Shown here one piece after another: positions 31,759 to 42,717 of a stretch of 64,000 nucleotides of DNA. Under the pieces are notes generated by a model that was given only the letters and a program-made list of their open reading frames with translations, was not told the origin of the DNA and ran no database searches. The translations under genes and the position numbers were made by a program. Source of the DNA: Cytauxzoon felis (lineage: Eukaryota > Apicomplexa > Aconoidasida > Piroplasmida > Theileriidae); contig JAIQCW010000105.1 in NCBI GenBank assembly GCA_020283715.1, forward strand, positions 1-64,000, in the 5' to 3' direction. Within the stretch, counting starts at the first letter, position 1; the number at the start of each line of letters is the position of its first letter.

Positions 31759-32430
31759 TTACATGAATGATGTATCGATATCTTGGGGTTTAACGATGAT
31801 TTTGATTGTTGTTGTGATATTATCATCTAGTGTGAGTGTAGCTTTAAATGTACCGAATTTAGTTATGAGACCTTTTTCGGAATGAATTTTAACATCTTGT
31901 TCCCTAAGAATATCTAATGGTTTAATATATCTGACTTCTTTTAATTTTTCTATAATATGTACAGGTCTTAGTGGTGTGTTTAGAACTTCAGAATCCTGTT
32001 CTTCCGGTGGTATCTTAAATTCTAAAATACACTTTGGACCAATTCTACCCTTTAATTGTAGCGCAGACGACTTTCTTAAATTTGTCAATGCCTCTTTATA
32101 GTCTGTATCCAACGCTAGACCAACCAGTTCAGACCTCGTCGTATAACGTGCAAATCCGAATGGAATCAGATAATTAAACGCAAAACTACGATTCACTGGT
32201 AATATATCACCTATAATTTTGATTAATGAATAGTGAGATGAGTGAGGGGATGATAATTCAGACAACCTCATTCATTAACTAACCTTGTTTACCTATATTT
32301 GGTGTATCCTTCTCTAAAGTTACTCTGACATATTTATAACGATGTGCTAATAGATTTAATTTATGCGTATTGAAGTTTAAAAGGTTATATTTTACAGTTT
32401 TGAAGGCAATGGCTAGCCTAGCCAATAGGT
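31759..32430 (-). CDS. Organellar ribosomal protein bL9 (2 exons, start unresolved)
   Basis: bL9 is a bacterial-type large-subunit protein, so it should serve the apicoplast or mitochondrial ribosome. Exon 1 gives KYVRVTLEKDTPNIGKQG; after an intron whose acceptor precedes gtgatatattacc, exon 2 gives DILPVNRSFAFNYLIPFGFARYTT, the family N-domain with a degenerate RNYLIP motif. The C-domain (LKEVRYIKPLDILREQDVKIHSEKGLITKFG) follows. Upstream, the frame stays open through a hydrophobic stretch (ILEIVVLLYLLARLAIAF), like an apicoplast signal peptide, but has no ATG before a stop near 32500. The right-hand coordinate is therefore approximate. A tiny upstream exon or a non-AUG start would explain it. 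Confidence 0.75.
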
Positions 32431-32598
32431 ACAATAATACTACAATCTCCAGTATATTAAAAAGTGAATTTAATAGGTATATAATAATGAATTGTATACA
32501 TTAAATTATAAAGTGTGTTAAAATGATGAATATTTATGTATTTTTAATATGAATCATCATTATTGGGGTTTAGTAGAGAGTGTGTATCACATAGGTCA

Positions 32599-34501
32599 TC
32601 AAAATGGTATAGATGCTCCAATAACAGGTTCATTATTCCTTAAAGCCTCAAAATAAATACATTTATATTGAGTTTTCATCATAGACCTTAAATTTGATGT
32701 ATAATTAGCATCCTTCCATTCAACAACATCTAATGTGAACCATTGAGAGATGATATGTTGTAACTCATCCCATGGTAATTCTATTGAATTATGTGAATAA
32801 TCAGCATAATGATATAACAATGGTCCAATATTAGCCCATAAACCACCAGGTTTTATCGTATTTGCTATTGTACGTATATATGATATAATATTCTTAGCAG
32901 TATCCAAGAAGAAACAGGTTAATATAGCATCAAATTCATCTATAGACTTTGAGTATAGTTCAGTAAATTCACCAGCACACATTGAAAAGTCACAATTGTT
33001 ATTCTGAAAATCTGAAGGACATACATCTGGTAGACTTATAGGTATTAATTGATCCTCAAATTTCATCCTATAGATTAATATCTATTAATCTAATAGAATT
33101 ATAACAAACTTATTAGATGTATCTAAGCAATATGGATAGATTGTTAATGATTTTGGATCAATCAAATGGTTAATAATAAAATTCGATCCTAAAAATGTGG
33201 TGTTTTTTATCAATAATAAAAAAAATTTTCGCTTATACCTATGAGCATATAATAAGAAAATTCATTACCTTGACAAGAATAACCCAATAATATTACCTCA
33301 AATGGTAATCTACCCAAACCTGATCCTGGGCATAATACTCTATATAATAATTATTATAATTAATATATCAAATTACTTTGGTGGATTATTTACATCTTTT
33401 ATCGGTAATCTAGACTTTAAAGCATTCAATAATGGAAGAAAACACTGCTCTCTCTCAACATTACCCTCATCAGACCAATCTCTAACAAATTGCCTCAACA
33501 TCGTCCTTACCTAATATAATGATATTATCTCCATTTTAGCTATTGATTAATTCACTACACTACATGGTAGCTCTTTTAACGTGTAGTACAATCAGCCTTC
33601 CTTCGTCCTCCGTTTCACCTGAGGTCGTCTTGCAGACGGCCATTTCTATTTATCTTCCCCTTCGCTTCCCTGAGATCAGCTGCGGGTTCAACTTGAGGTC
33701 TCCACCTGAGGTCCAATCACTTTTTTCTAATTCTTCATTTTTACCTCGAAAATTTGAAGGAATCTCTTCATTTCTGGGGAAACTCATGAAGATTGTGGAA
33801 TGACTATTAAATGAAATTCTAATCTCAATACTTCATTGAAGAGGAATATGATGATTGTATTGAATTTACTAAACCTCACTTCAATACAATTAATATTCAT
33901 TGAGATATCCTCACTTCTGTGAATTCCGTCACTTTATCCTTATCTCGACGAGATTAGGTTTATAACCTCGAGTGGAACCCGTAGCTGATCTCAGGGAGCT
34001 GGAAGGGGAAGTAAATAGAAGAGCTGACGGCAGGAATGTAACCTCAGGTGGCAAACATAACAACTAAGTCTTTAAACATACCCAGCTCATGTTCCGTTCG
34101 AGTATAATGGGATCATTTGTCGGTTTGATGTCATCGTCGTTGATTTCGGAGGGTAACTTACAGAACGCAGAATTCCTAACTATAAATCTTAGGAGTTTGA
34201 CATTTTTAAAATTATCATTTGAATTATTGATTAGATCTCGATATTCGCTTTCATTATCAATTACAGCTCCAATGAGCAGATTTATAAAATTTTGATTAGC
34301 ATCAATACATTTTAGCATTTTAAGTGCCCTATTGGAAGGTGAAGTTAGTAGTAATTGTTTATCATCCTCGGATAATAATTTAAATGATCGATATACCCTT
34401 TCAATATCGATGGCACCATCATTTCTATATGAGATTAAGGAATATATGACGTTAATATAGTGTTGGCACTCTTCACGTTCTAATTCTGATAGTGTATCCA
34501 T
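32599..34501 (-). CDS. CARNMT1: CARNMT1/N2227-family histidine N-methyltransferase-like protein (multi-exon)
   Basis: The family includes carnosine N-methyltransferase and related SAM enzymes. Exon 1 (34501-34082) is helical and ends ERNMSW. A 571-nt repeat-bearing intron leads to [31 protein letters not shown], a strong family segment. Further exons give [15 protein letters not shown] (the SAM-binding loop), [38 protein letters not shown] and [20 protein letters not shown]. The last exon has [63 protein letters not shown] and an IPF C-terminus. All junctions keep frame. The natural substrate in the parasite is unknown. Confidence 0.9.
33570..34055. repeat. GC-rich modular repeat cluster 16 with 250-bp module, in a CARNMT1 intron
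   Basis: Left B arm in minus orientation (cttcgcttccctgagatcag), then module E in minus orientation (tttctggggaaactcatgaa ... gaattccgtcactttatcct) at about 33715-33965, then a B1/B2 hybrid arm in plus orientation (gctgatctcagggagctgga). It is the only copy with E inverted relative to the other four, yet the flanking arms keep the same inverted arrangement. Confidence 0.9.
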
Positions 34502-34759
34502 ATATACTAAGCGATAGACAGTAGAATGATGTTATACATATTATTACACATTTTGATTTAATTTATTAATATACATTTATTTTTAACCAAAAGATTAAAA
34601 ATAATCTTCTAATGGATAATATATCATCTGATTAATATGTTTATGTTTCCTAACAGTAGCAGCGTGATGTTGTAAGGTGTTACAAGGTCATTTCTGTGAT
34701 GATAAAAATATTTCTTGTATATAATTGTATATTATGTGTATTCAATCGCATATATTGTA

Positions 34760-36310
34760 ATGTCTAGAGTGATTAAAGGATTATATGTAGGTGGCGTATA
34801 TCAAGCTGATGAATTATTTACTACACAATGTAATGAATCTGAGATCGCATTAACAGATGGAACAGATAAACCAAAATTTGGAGGTGTAATTACAGTATGC
34901 TATGATATTCCATGCTGGTGTAGATTTAAAGATGGAGAGGGATCTACGGGGGTGGACGATGAAGAAGAGGTCGAGATGGAGTCGGATGCATTTATAGCTT
35001 CATTGAATAAGAAATATGAAGATTTATCATACTTTAATTTACATTTGGATCATATAATTATAAATATAGATGGTAGATTTGAAAAGATTAAAATTTATCA
35101 TTCGATAATTTATACAAATGACTCTGTCTATGAGCCGTTGTTCAAGGCGTTCCAATTTACATACGAGTATGTATACGCATAAATAATAAGAATATGCATC
35201 TTTAGATTTATAGAAGGATTATTATCACAAGAAAAATCGGTGTTTGTCCATTGGTATGTATTGCATAGTATACTTTTTTTTCATATTACAACATCATATT
35301 TACAGTATGTATGGTATGTCAAGGAGTACAACTATAGTATCATCCTATCTAATGAAGAAGTGGAATAAGAGATTCAAACACGTATTGAAATATCTCCGCA
35401 CTATTCATCCATCCGCTGATCCAAGTTTTGGCTTTACTAAACAGCTCTACCTCTACTACAAATTCAAATTCAACATCAATAACCACGAACTCTTCTGGAA
35501 CTACTACAAAAGCTGCTGTAGAAATCATGACACATCAAGTGATGAATCTGATATAAATAGCCACTCTAGAAAGAGTATAGATACTGAAGGTCCTCTACCT
35601 GAGGTCAGTCCTGCCGTCAGCTCTTCCAATTATCTATCTCTAAAGAGTAGAGCCACTCCCAGAGATCGTGGCAATGGAGAGGATAGTGATGATGTAACCT
35701 CGGGTGGAATAGCCGCAGCTGATCTCAGGGAAGCGGAGGGGGAAGTAAATAGAGAAGGCACCACGCCTAGTGGGAAGACCTCAGATGGGGAAACTCTATC
35801 CAATGGAGAAGATGAACCTCAGGTGGAATCTGATGGCAGGACTTCAGGCGGAACAACAATTGATATGGAATGTATAGAAGTACCTTCTTCTACTAAATAC
35901 CCAAGATATACAGCTCCTTCTATGGATTATGATGATGAGTTGTTATTGGAATGGGTTTATAGATGTAAAACATGTTGCCGTGTCTTATTTTGTAATTTGG
36001 ATATAATTTATCATAAGCCCAAAGGTAAAATTGAATGTAGTAGTTATTTTATTGAACCTATGGATTGGATGTCGGGCTTAGAGGAACAAATGGGGCGCTT
36101 GGATTGTATGGGGTGTTCTAGTAAATTGGGTTCATTTTCATGGCATGGTAGGAACTGTTCATGTGGTTATATACAGGTACCTGGTATACAGGTATGTTTT
36201 ATTTGATACTTTTGTTAATTTTATAGGTACAAGCTTCTAAAGTTGATAAAATACCATATGACCCAGATATATATAGTAATATACCCAATAGACATCGTAA
36301 TTACACTTGA
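34760..36310 (+). CDS. YVH1: YVH1/DUSP12 dual-specificity phosphatase with zinc domain and repeat insertion (4 exons)
   Basis: YVH1 releases MRT4 from pre-60S ribosomes through its zinc domain. The N-terminal phosphatase part reads MSRVIKGLYVGGVYQADEL; exon 2 gives FIEGLLSQEKSVFVHC and exon 3 MYGMSRSTTIVSSYLMKKW, so an intron splits the HCxxGxSRS catalytic motif after its Cys. It continues VLKYLRTIHPSADPSFGFTKQLYLY. GC-rich repeat sequence encodes the next segment (35588-35865). The C-terminal zinc domain has YRCKTCCRVLFC, H, CSSYFIEPMDWM, LDCMGCSSKLGSFSW and CSCGYIQVPGIQ/VQASKVD, matching DUSP12. The start at 34760 is the first ATG; no ATG lies upstream in frame. Confidence 0.93.
35585..35865 (+). 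repeat. GC-rich modular repeat cluster 17, coding, inside YVH1
   Basis: Host-sense and in frame: LPEVSPAVSSSNYLSLKS, RATPRDRG, DDVTSGG and [20 protein letters not shown], followed by a decayed tail ending DEPQVESDGRTSGG. It joins the phosphatase and zinc domains. Confidence 0.93.
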
Positions 36311-36478
36311 ACAATTACATCAATGCACTACATTCTGATATTATGGGGTAAAAAAACACCATCGTGGAAATTTCTTCGGCATAAATTTCTCTCGTATTCA
36401 CTAGTATACCAGAGTACAACACTATTAATGTATAATGATAGCAAGTTAATATATTTAATTAAATGTTATTCCATGCTC

Positions 36479-36975
36479 TTAATCAAAGAGTGAGAATCCC
36501 ATATCATCTTCCTCTTCTTCGGGCTCTTCCTTCTTACTTTCGACAGGTGTAGGATCTATAGTAAGATAATGTGATGAAATTTTGGGTAAGAAAGTTATGA
36601 GTTGGGGGATGAATGATAGAGGAGAAAATTAGCCCCTTCAACATACCAGCAGCGGCTTGAGCAGCTGATGAGCTCGATACAACGACAGCACCACCAGATG
36701 GTACAGATTGTAATTTAGATAATCCAGATGATATAGTCTATAAAGGTAAAATGAAGGGTGAAGATAATATATGTATGGAATAGTGAGTAACAACGTGGTG
36801 TTAAACAAACCTCATGTACAGATTTGCCAGAAACGGTTGACATGAAGGCATCTAATACTTCATCATCAATTTCTGAACCGACAGATCCAAGTATTTCTTC
36901 TAAATCACTCTTGCTTGGGTTTTCATTGCCGCAAACAACAGCCAATAGATAACTCGCAACGTATTTGAGACCCAT
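36479..36975 (-). CDS. RPLP2: 60S acidic ribosomal stalk protein P2 (3 exons)
   Basis: P2 dimerises with P1 in the ribosomal stalk, which recruits translation GTPases. Exon 1 gives MGLKYVASYLLAVVCGNENPSKSDLEEILGSVGSEIDDEVLDAF, then MSTVSGKSVHE. Exon 2 gives TISSGLSKLQSVPSGGAVVVSSSAAQAAAG. Exon 3 gives DPTPVESKKEEPEEEEDDMGFSLFD and the stop, the canonical acidic tail. Introns are short and frames join cleanly. The length is normal for P2. Confidence 0.96.
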
Positions 36976-37640
36976 CTTTTATATAAATTTGAATGAATAT
37001 TGATGTGAATTATTTATAAATTAAATTATATATATATAAATTTATATTAATTTATACCTTTAATCTTTATTTACTGGGAGATTTATAGGATTCATCACTG
37101 GGGCTCAATATCATACAGTTGACAATGGGGGAACGCGTCATACTAGACGTATGAAACTAAATTTATGAAATTCCATGGATATTAAAATTTCATACTTTAT
37201 AAATTAATATAAATGATTGTCTTCTATTTGAAATATATCCATTTTCCAGAAATTTTACCACCCTTCAGGAAATCCATCATGCGCGTCACGGATTTGAGGT
37301 TTCTCTCATTTCCTAAAAAAATTTTCCATCTCCTTAACATTGTTTTGCTATAAATATTTAAATATATACTGAATTTATAAATTTAATCATTTCTATCACT
37401 GTATAACTAAATTCAATTTTAACACCTTCACCCTATACTCAGACAATCAGCCGTAAAGGACTTCCCTAATGTTTGGGATGTTAGCTATAATTTGCTTCTA
37501 TCGTCATATATTACGATATCTCTTCCCTTCCTAGAATGAGTATCCCCTTCCCCACCTTGACTCATTGACCTCCCTCTCGCCTCCCATACATTATATGGTG
37601 TTGTTTCTACTCTTTTTGTCTATAAATTTATTATTCACAA
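36976..37640. promoter_or_regulatory. Divergent promoter region P2 / UMP1
   Basis: 665 bases between divergent starts. It contains a short, relatively GC-rich patch at about 37120-37165 (tgggggaacgcgtcatactagacg) and another near 37445-37600. I found no tRNA, snRNA motif or repeat copy. A non-coding RNA is possible but not supported. Confidence 0.4.
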
Positions 37641-38027
37641 ATGGAAGAGGGTAGTATTGATTTGACTAAATTTCCAATTGATAAATTGGGTATTTATGGT
37701 ATTAAGACCGTATACGAGAATGTCAATGATTCACATCCATTGGTGGATGTTGATTACAAGTCCTTATTAAAGGATAATATTGATAGAGATATACGTATAA
37801 GTAAATGTTTTGGTCAACAGCAGTCATTAAAGGCATCAATTGAGCGCAATATGTGCTCGAAATCTACAAGACTACCTGGTATCAAGAGTAGTATGTTATC
37901 ATTGGAGATTTTAATGGGTAATTTGGATGAATTACAGACTTATGAGTATATGAATACTATTAAACCTAAGAATGAATACAAACTTGGTGATCTACACTCT
38001 TACATTGAAGATGTATATGAGATTTAA
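37641..38027 (+). CDS. UMP1: UMP1/POMP proteasome maturation factor
   Basis: UMP1 is a chaperone trapped in and digested by the maturing 20S proteasome. The single-exon protein (128 residues) has the family features in order: an N-terminal LGIYGIKTVYENVNDSHPLVDVDYKSL (usual G..D..R.G...HPLE), a middle FGQQQSLKASIERNM, and RLPGIKSSMLSLEILMGNLDELQTYEYMNTIKP, matching LPg..SN..le.L.G.de....eD.LN. It is a divergent but convincing match. PI31, another proteasome regulator, is also in this window but not adjacent. Confidence 0.85.
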   Translation: MEEGSIDLTKFPIDKLGIYGIKTVYENVNDSHPLVDVDYKSLLKDNIDRDIRISKCFGQQQSLKASIERNMCSKSTRLPGIKSSMLSLEILMGNLDELQTYEYMNTIKPKNEYKLGDLHSYIEDVYEI

Positions 38028-38312
38028 GACAACTCCGAGGTTTGAGAAGGCTGCGTGAAGACTACGAGACGAAGGAGTAAGTGAAGATTATGATATAATG
38101 TTTTTACGCTCGGGGAACGTACTGACGATTAAGATTTCATGGAATACTGGGGTTTTCATTACTCAGAGAAAATTTCCCCCATTAATCTCAAAGATTACTG
38201 GAATCTCATGGGGAATTTTCATCATTACATATGGGGTGAGATTATATTCTTTATACACGATGGAATTTTCTCACTTTGCTATTACTCTATAAATTTCATT
38301 AATATATTACGC

Positions 38313-39959
38313 TTAAGTTAGAGGTGTATAATCGTATCCATATGTGGTATTTAGTAAATTTCTCTTTATTAAATCATCGAAATAACGACTATGATCTACC
38401 TTTTCCCAGTCATTTAATATAGTACCTATTTATATTATATAATAATGGGGTAAATTATGCAAGAAAATTCTCATGTCCCCACATAAAAAACACTATAAAA
38501 TTTCCAACATACCTTTTAATAGATCATCAGATGGTGAATTATACAACGTATTACAGATATTATATGCGATGTTTATAGGAATTTCGGTACAATCCCTAGA
38601 TTTCTTCAATGGTAAATTATTATTCAATGGATTAGTAACATGTTTCAATTTATCAAAATCCACAGTACACTGCTTTATCCACTTCACTCTAAAATTATCA
38701 CCCACTTTTTGTGAGGTTTTATTCCCCCATATACCATTATATAATCCTGGTATAGGTAAAGTCATCATCTTAGCATAGCCTTGGAATCCACCCGTTTCAT
38801 TACCAGAGAAAATTAAGATGACATTATCATACTCATTAAAAGCAGATGATAATTTATTAGTATTTAATATACTAGTAGACCATATACCATAACAAATTGA
38901 ATAATAAATATTCATTATATTGTTACACTTAATCATAAATATCCTAGTACTCGATACATTACTATTCTCGTCATGTATACCAGGTATCATATAATCTAAA
39001 AGTAATAACATGAGATAAAGGGAGAAAACTGATTTAGACTACGTTTATTCTAAATGAAGTTACAATCTCTCCTCGTCTTGCAGACAGCTCTCCACTTGAG
39101 GTTACAACCTTGTCTTCCACTCGGCGTGGAGCCTCTTCCATTTACCTATCTCTAAAGAGTAATGCCACTCCCAGAGATCGTGGCGATTGTAGAAGTGATG
39201 AGGATGTAACCTCGAGTGGACTACCCGCAGCTGATCTCAGGGAAGCGGAGGGGGAGATAAATAGAAGAGCTGACGGCAGGACTGACCTCGAGTGGAGAGC
39301 TGTCTGCAGGACCAAGAGAGGTGGATTAGAGCTCAGGTGTAGTAGTAGAAGATTACTTCGGTATAACATACCGTTTATATCTTTTTTTTAACATCGATTA
39401 GATCTGAAAAGTTATTAATGTTTAAATTGTAAAACATACTTAATTTGATATCATTTGGATCTAACTTTGGTAATACGGAGCCTAATGCTACATCAAAGAC
39501 GGATGTAAATGTATTTGGATCTATGATGTATGACAATTCATTAAGATTAGTATTATCATTTGTATCATTTCCATCTGTCTGTTGTTGTTCTTCATGTTGA
39601 AATATACAACAACCTCGTAATTTATCTATACAAAATGTATTTTTTTCTATACTCCTACATGGTGGCATTCTTGAGTATACAAATTGATGTAGGAAATCAC
39701 AGAATTCCCCTTTCATACACATGCCTTTTAACCAATGACGGCATACTACAGAATGTTTACCACGAGTACGTTCTATATCTACACGTTCATATCCTTTTAA
39801 TTTTAATAAAGCAACCTTTTCACTGTCACGTTTTACTACATCTAATGCTAAATTTATTAGTGAATTACATTTATATTCTTCCACTCTTGATGATTGTTCG
39901 CCATCAAATGGCTGATTACATTTACCACCAGCCTCTAGAAATAATGTAGTGAATTCCAT
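38313..39959 (-). CDS. CPSF30: CPSF30 fused to a YTH domain (multi-exon)
   Basis: A polyadenylation factor with an m6A reader domain, the arrangement known from plants and apicomplexans. The first large exon (39959 to about 39373) has CCCH fingers: KHSVVCRHWLKGMCMKGEFC and DFLHQFVYSRMPPCRSIEKN, then CIDKLRGCCIFQHEE. A repeat-bearing intron follows. The YTH exon reads STRIFMIKCNNIMNIYYSICYGIWSTS, VILIFSGNETGGFQGYAKM, FRVKWIKQCTVDFDKLKHV and SRDCTEIPINIAYNICNTLY. A last exon, GTILNDWEKVDHSRYFDDLI...YGYDYTPLT, ends at 38313. The junction after DLIDVKKK is unclear: an A8 run is followed by an in-frame stop before the best donor (cg|gtatgtt). Confidence 0.85.
39060..39335 (+). repeat. GC-rich modular repeat cluster 18, in a CPSF30-YTH intron
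   Basis: A then B1 in plus orientation, antisense to the host. Arms are gtcttgcagacagctc and gagctgacggcagg / gagctgtctgcagg. The plus strand is open from SSTRRGASSIYLSLKSNATP through [18 protein letters not shown]. Confidence 0.9.
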
Positions 39960-40069
39960 CTTTAATTATTAGAGTGGAATTTAATTCTAATACTTATTTA
40001 CGTATTTGATGTCATTTCACCCTGACTTTATTACCCCTCCATAGTGTAGATGGTATACAGTGGATTGAT

Positions 40070-41214
40070 ATGGTACTAGTACATCAGATATTGGCAATAG
40101 TAATGACAAAGAGGTTAATAACGGAATTTTTTCAAGTTAATAGAGAACATAAGGTAAAGAAGGCTATATTAGAGACGAAAAGTAATGTGTTAATACCGGA
40201 TGGATGTGGAGGTGACTCATCAAATGATGAGTTCAAAACATTATTAGGGGATGAATGGTAATAAAAATTAATTTAAATAAATAGAAATATAGGTTTAATA
40301 TATTAAATTTTGAATTGAGTAAAGATTATTTTAAAAATTTATGGTCAAGAGTCAATAATGAGCGTAATTTGAAAAAAATTTATCCGCCTACACATTTAAC
40401 ATTTAATGCCTTTAAATTAACACCGTATGATTTCTATTTGGATTTATATACTAATTTATAGATTGTCTAAAATTAAAGTTGTTATAGTTGGTCAAGATCC
40501 TTATCATCAGCCAAGACAAGCCATGGTATGTATTTTGTTGGTAGAAGACAGAATAATTTATCCCAACAACACCATAATTTGTAGGGTTTATGTTTTTCTG
40601 TACCTAAAGGAGTGCCATTACCACCCAGTTTACGTAATATATTCAATGAAATCGGTATTGTATATATATAATTTATCTTCAACGTTATAGGAACTTCAAG
40701 TTTACATGGAGATTTATCATCCTGGGCATCACAAGGTGTATTTTTATTAAATTCTATACTAACTGTAGTTGATAGTCAACCATTATCACACAAAGAATAT
40801 GTACGTCCCCATAATCCAATAAATTTCTATCGGCTTTGGAGGGATAAAAAACCCCATTTTATACATATTATAGGGTTGGGATAAATTTACGGATTCAGTG
40901 ATTGATATAATAAATGAAAAAAGAGAGAATGTTGTATTTTTATTATGGGGTAAGTAAAGAATAATTTTTATTGGTGAATAATTTACCCCATATATAGGAA
41001 GATCAGCCCAAGAGAAGTGTAATAATATATCAAAGAGTAGGCATTATTTATTATCATGTGGTCATCCATCACCATTATCAATTAAATATTTTAAAGGTAT
41101 ATAAATAACAACGATATTAAATAATTTTTAGGATGCGATCATTTTAAAAAGTGCAATGACTATCTAATTAAAACCAATCAAACACCAATAGATTGGACAT
41201 TACCCAAAGATTAA
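40070..41214 (+). CDS. UNG: Uracil-DNA glycosylase, UNG family (about 8 exons)
   Basis: Removes uracil from DNA to start base excision repair. Exon 1 (from the ATG at 40070; the ATG at 40103 is an alternative start) ends LLGDEW. Following exons read [37 protein letters not shown], then [21 protein letters not shown] with the catalytic GQDPYH motif. Next come [61 protein letters not shown] and [23 protein letters not shown] with the DNA-minor-groove loop HPSPLS. The end is DWTLPKD at 41214. Introns are 34-75 nt and keep frame. An organellar leader is possible at the N-terminus. Confidence 0.95.
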
Positions 41215-41264
41215 TTAATTAACCCCATATCAAATTTATATTACACGAATTAGTCATTCTCTAT

Positions 41265-41495
41265 ATGACAGCTCATCCACCTGAGGTCATTCCACTCGCC
41301 GTGGTGGCCTTCTCTATTTAGCTCCCCTTCCAGCTCCCGTAGATCGCTTCCAGGTTCCACTTCCACTCGAGGTCCAATCACTACACTTCTGCCACGATCT
41401 CCGGGAGTGGCTATACTCTTTAGAGATAGGTAATTGGAAGAAGCCTCCACGGCGAGTGGTAAAGAGAGTAGGATTGGACCTCAGGTGGAAGAGTA
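41265..41495 (-). repeat. GC-rich modular repeat cluster 19, between UNG and SF3B4 3' ends
   Basis: A and B2 in minus orientation with arms tccactcgccgtggtggcc and cctccacggcgagtgg inverted, and boundaries ccacctgaggt / acctcaggtgg inverted. The region of 312 bases between the convergent stops is nearly all repeat. Confidence 0.9.
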
Positions 41496-41526
41496 CTCTA
41501 CGGGGCATTATGGTAGATAATGGGTG

Positions 41527-42589
41527 TTATCTTCCGAAAGCTTGTGTGATATTGAGTATACTGTTATTTTGCATTGGTAGTGGTGGTATGTTCATCATAT
41601 TAGCTTGTGGTAGCATTGATGGATGTACATTACCTATAGATGATATAATTCCATTAGATTAAACATACCCATTAATCCCATTGTGGTACTTGATGTATAA
41701 CCACCTAATGTATTGATTGGTTGCGATGATCCATATGGTGTTACACCCATTTGATTTAGGAATTCTGTAGGGCGATTTGCTGCTATTAATCTTTCAGCTG
41801 CACTACCATGACGTTCACCTATAGTTATGATGAAAGACATATTAACCTTATTCAGCATACCTTTAGTATCCTTTTTATATGCATACGATACATGTATTGG
41901 TTTATTACATAGAAATTGTCCATTCATTGCAGCTAATGCTGCATCACTAGACTCGAAATTATCGTATGATACAAAGCCGTATATCCTACCCTCATTGATA
42001 CCATCACCATCTCTAACAATCTGAGGTGTATATCATGTCCGAGTACATGAATGAAAAACTATACCTTTGTTAAAATAACGTTACCAAATGATGAAAATGT
42101 ATCATGTAACAACTTTTCATCAACTTCTTCATCAATATTACCAATAAATAAATTAGCTCCAACCTGTTAATTATTTATTCATCATCACTCAATCCTACTT
42201 ACTTCAACATTCTGTTTATCACGCGATGCCTTATTACAACGTAATGGTTTATTATACAATTTTATAAAATTTAATACACGTACAGCATAATCTGCATCAG
42301 TTTCTGTTTCAAATTCAACGAATCCAAAACCTATACGATATTTATTAAAGTCTACTAGATAAAACATACCCTGATGTTGCCCTGTAATTTTATCTTTTGG
42401 TATATGTACACTTTTTACGACTCCAACTTGTAAAAAAAACTCCCATAATAATTCTTCATCTACTTGAGGATCAATATTACCTGTAATAAGGTCAATTATG
42501 ACTTCCAATCGAGCATACATACCCACGTATAACGTAGCCTCCTGATTACGCTCATATAAAGATAATATATCTAAAGTACGTGCAGACAT
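41527..42589 (-). CDS. SF3B4: SF3B4/SAP49 splicing factor (multi-exon)
   Basis: A U2 snRNP SF3b subunit that contacts the pre-mRNA near the branch point. RRM1 is [67 protein letters not shown] with short introns at the slashes, then [19 protein letters not shown]2 is [80 protein letters not shown], nearly identical to SF3B4 elsewhere. A Met/Pro-rich tail ends NITQAFGR at 41527. Several codons between exons read through introns if not spliced (for example MYARLEV and KVNMSFI). Confidence 0.95.
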
Positions 42590-42717
42590 TTTTAAAAGAT
42601 TAAAAAAAGTTTATTTATAGTAAAAGTTATAGAACATAGTGAGTGAGGTAAGAGGGCTTGAAGGTGGTGATTGCACAATGTCTCTCCAATACCCTCTACT
42701 TACAAATTTGACTCTAA

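Noticed and set aside
32409..32640. Plus-strand frame MASLANRYNNTTISSILKSEFN with a possible second exon overlapping the CARNMT1 3' end
   Set aside because: It would be antisense to bL9 exon 1, the second exon depends on a weak junction, and no family is recognised.
36976..37640. Possible structural RNA between P2 and UMP1
   Set aside because: The GC-richer patches have no tRNA, U6 or SRP-type motifs I can identify, so an RNA gene cannot be supported.
40482..40682. Minus-strand frame opposite UNG
   Set aside because: Antisense to UNG exons and introns; composition is that of a shadow frame.
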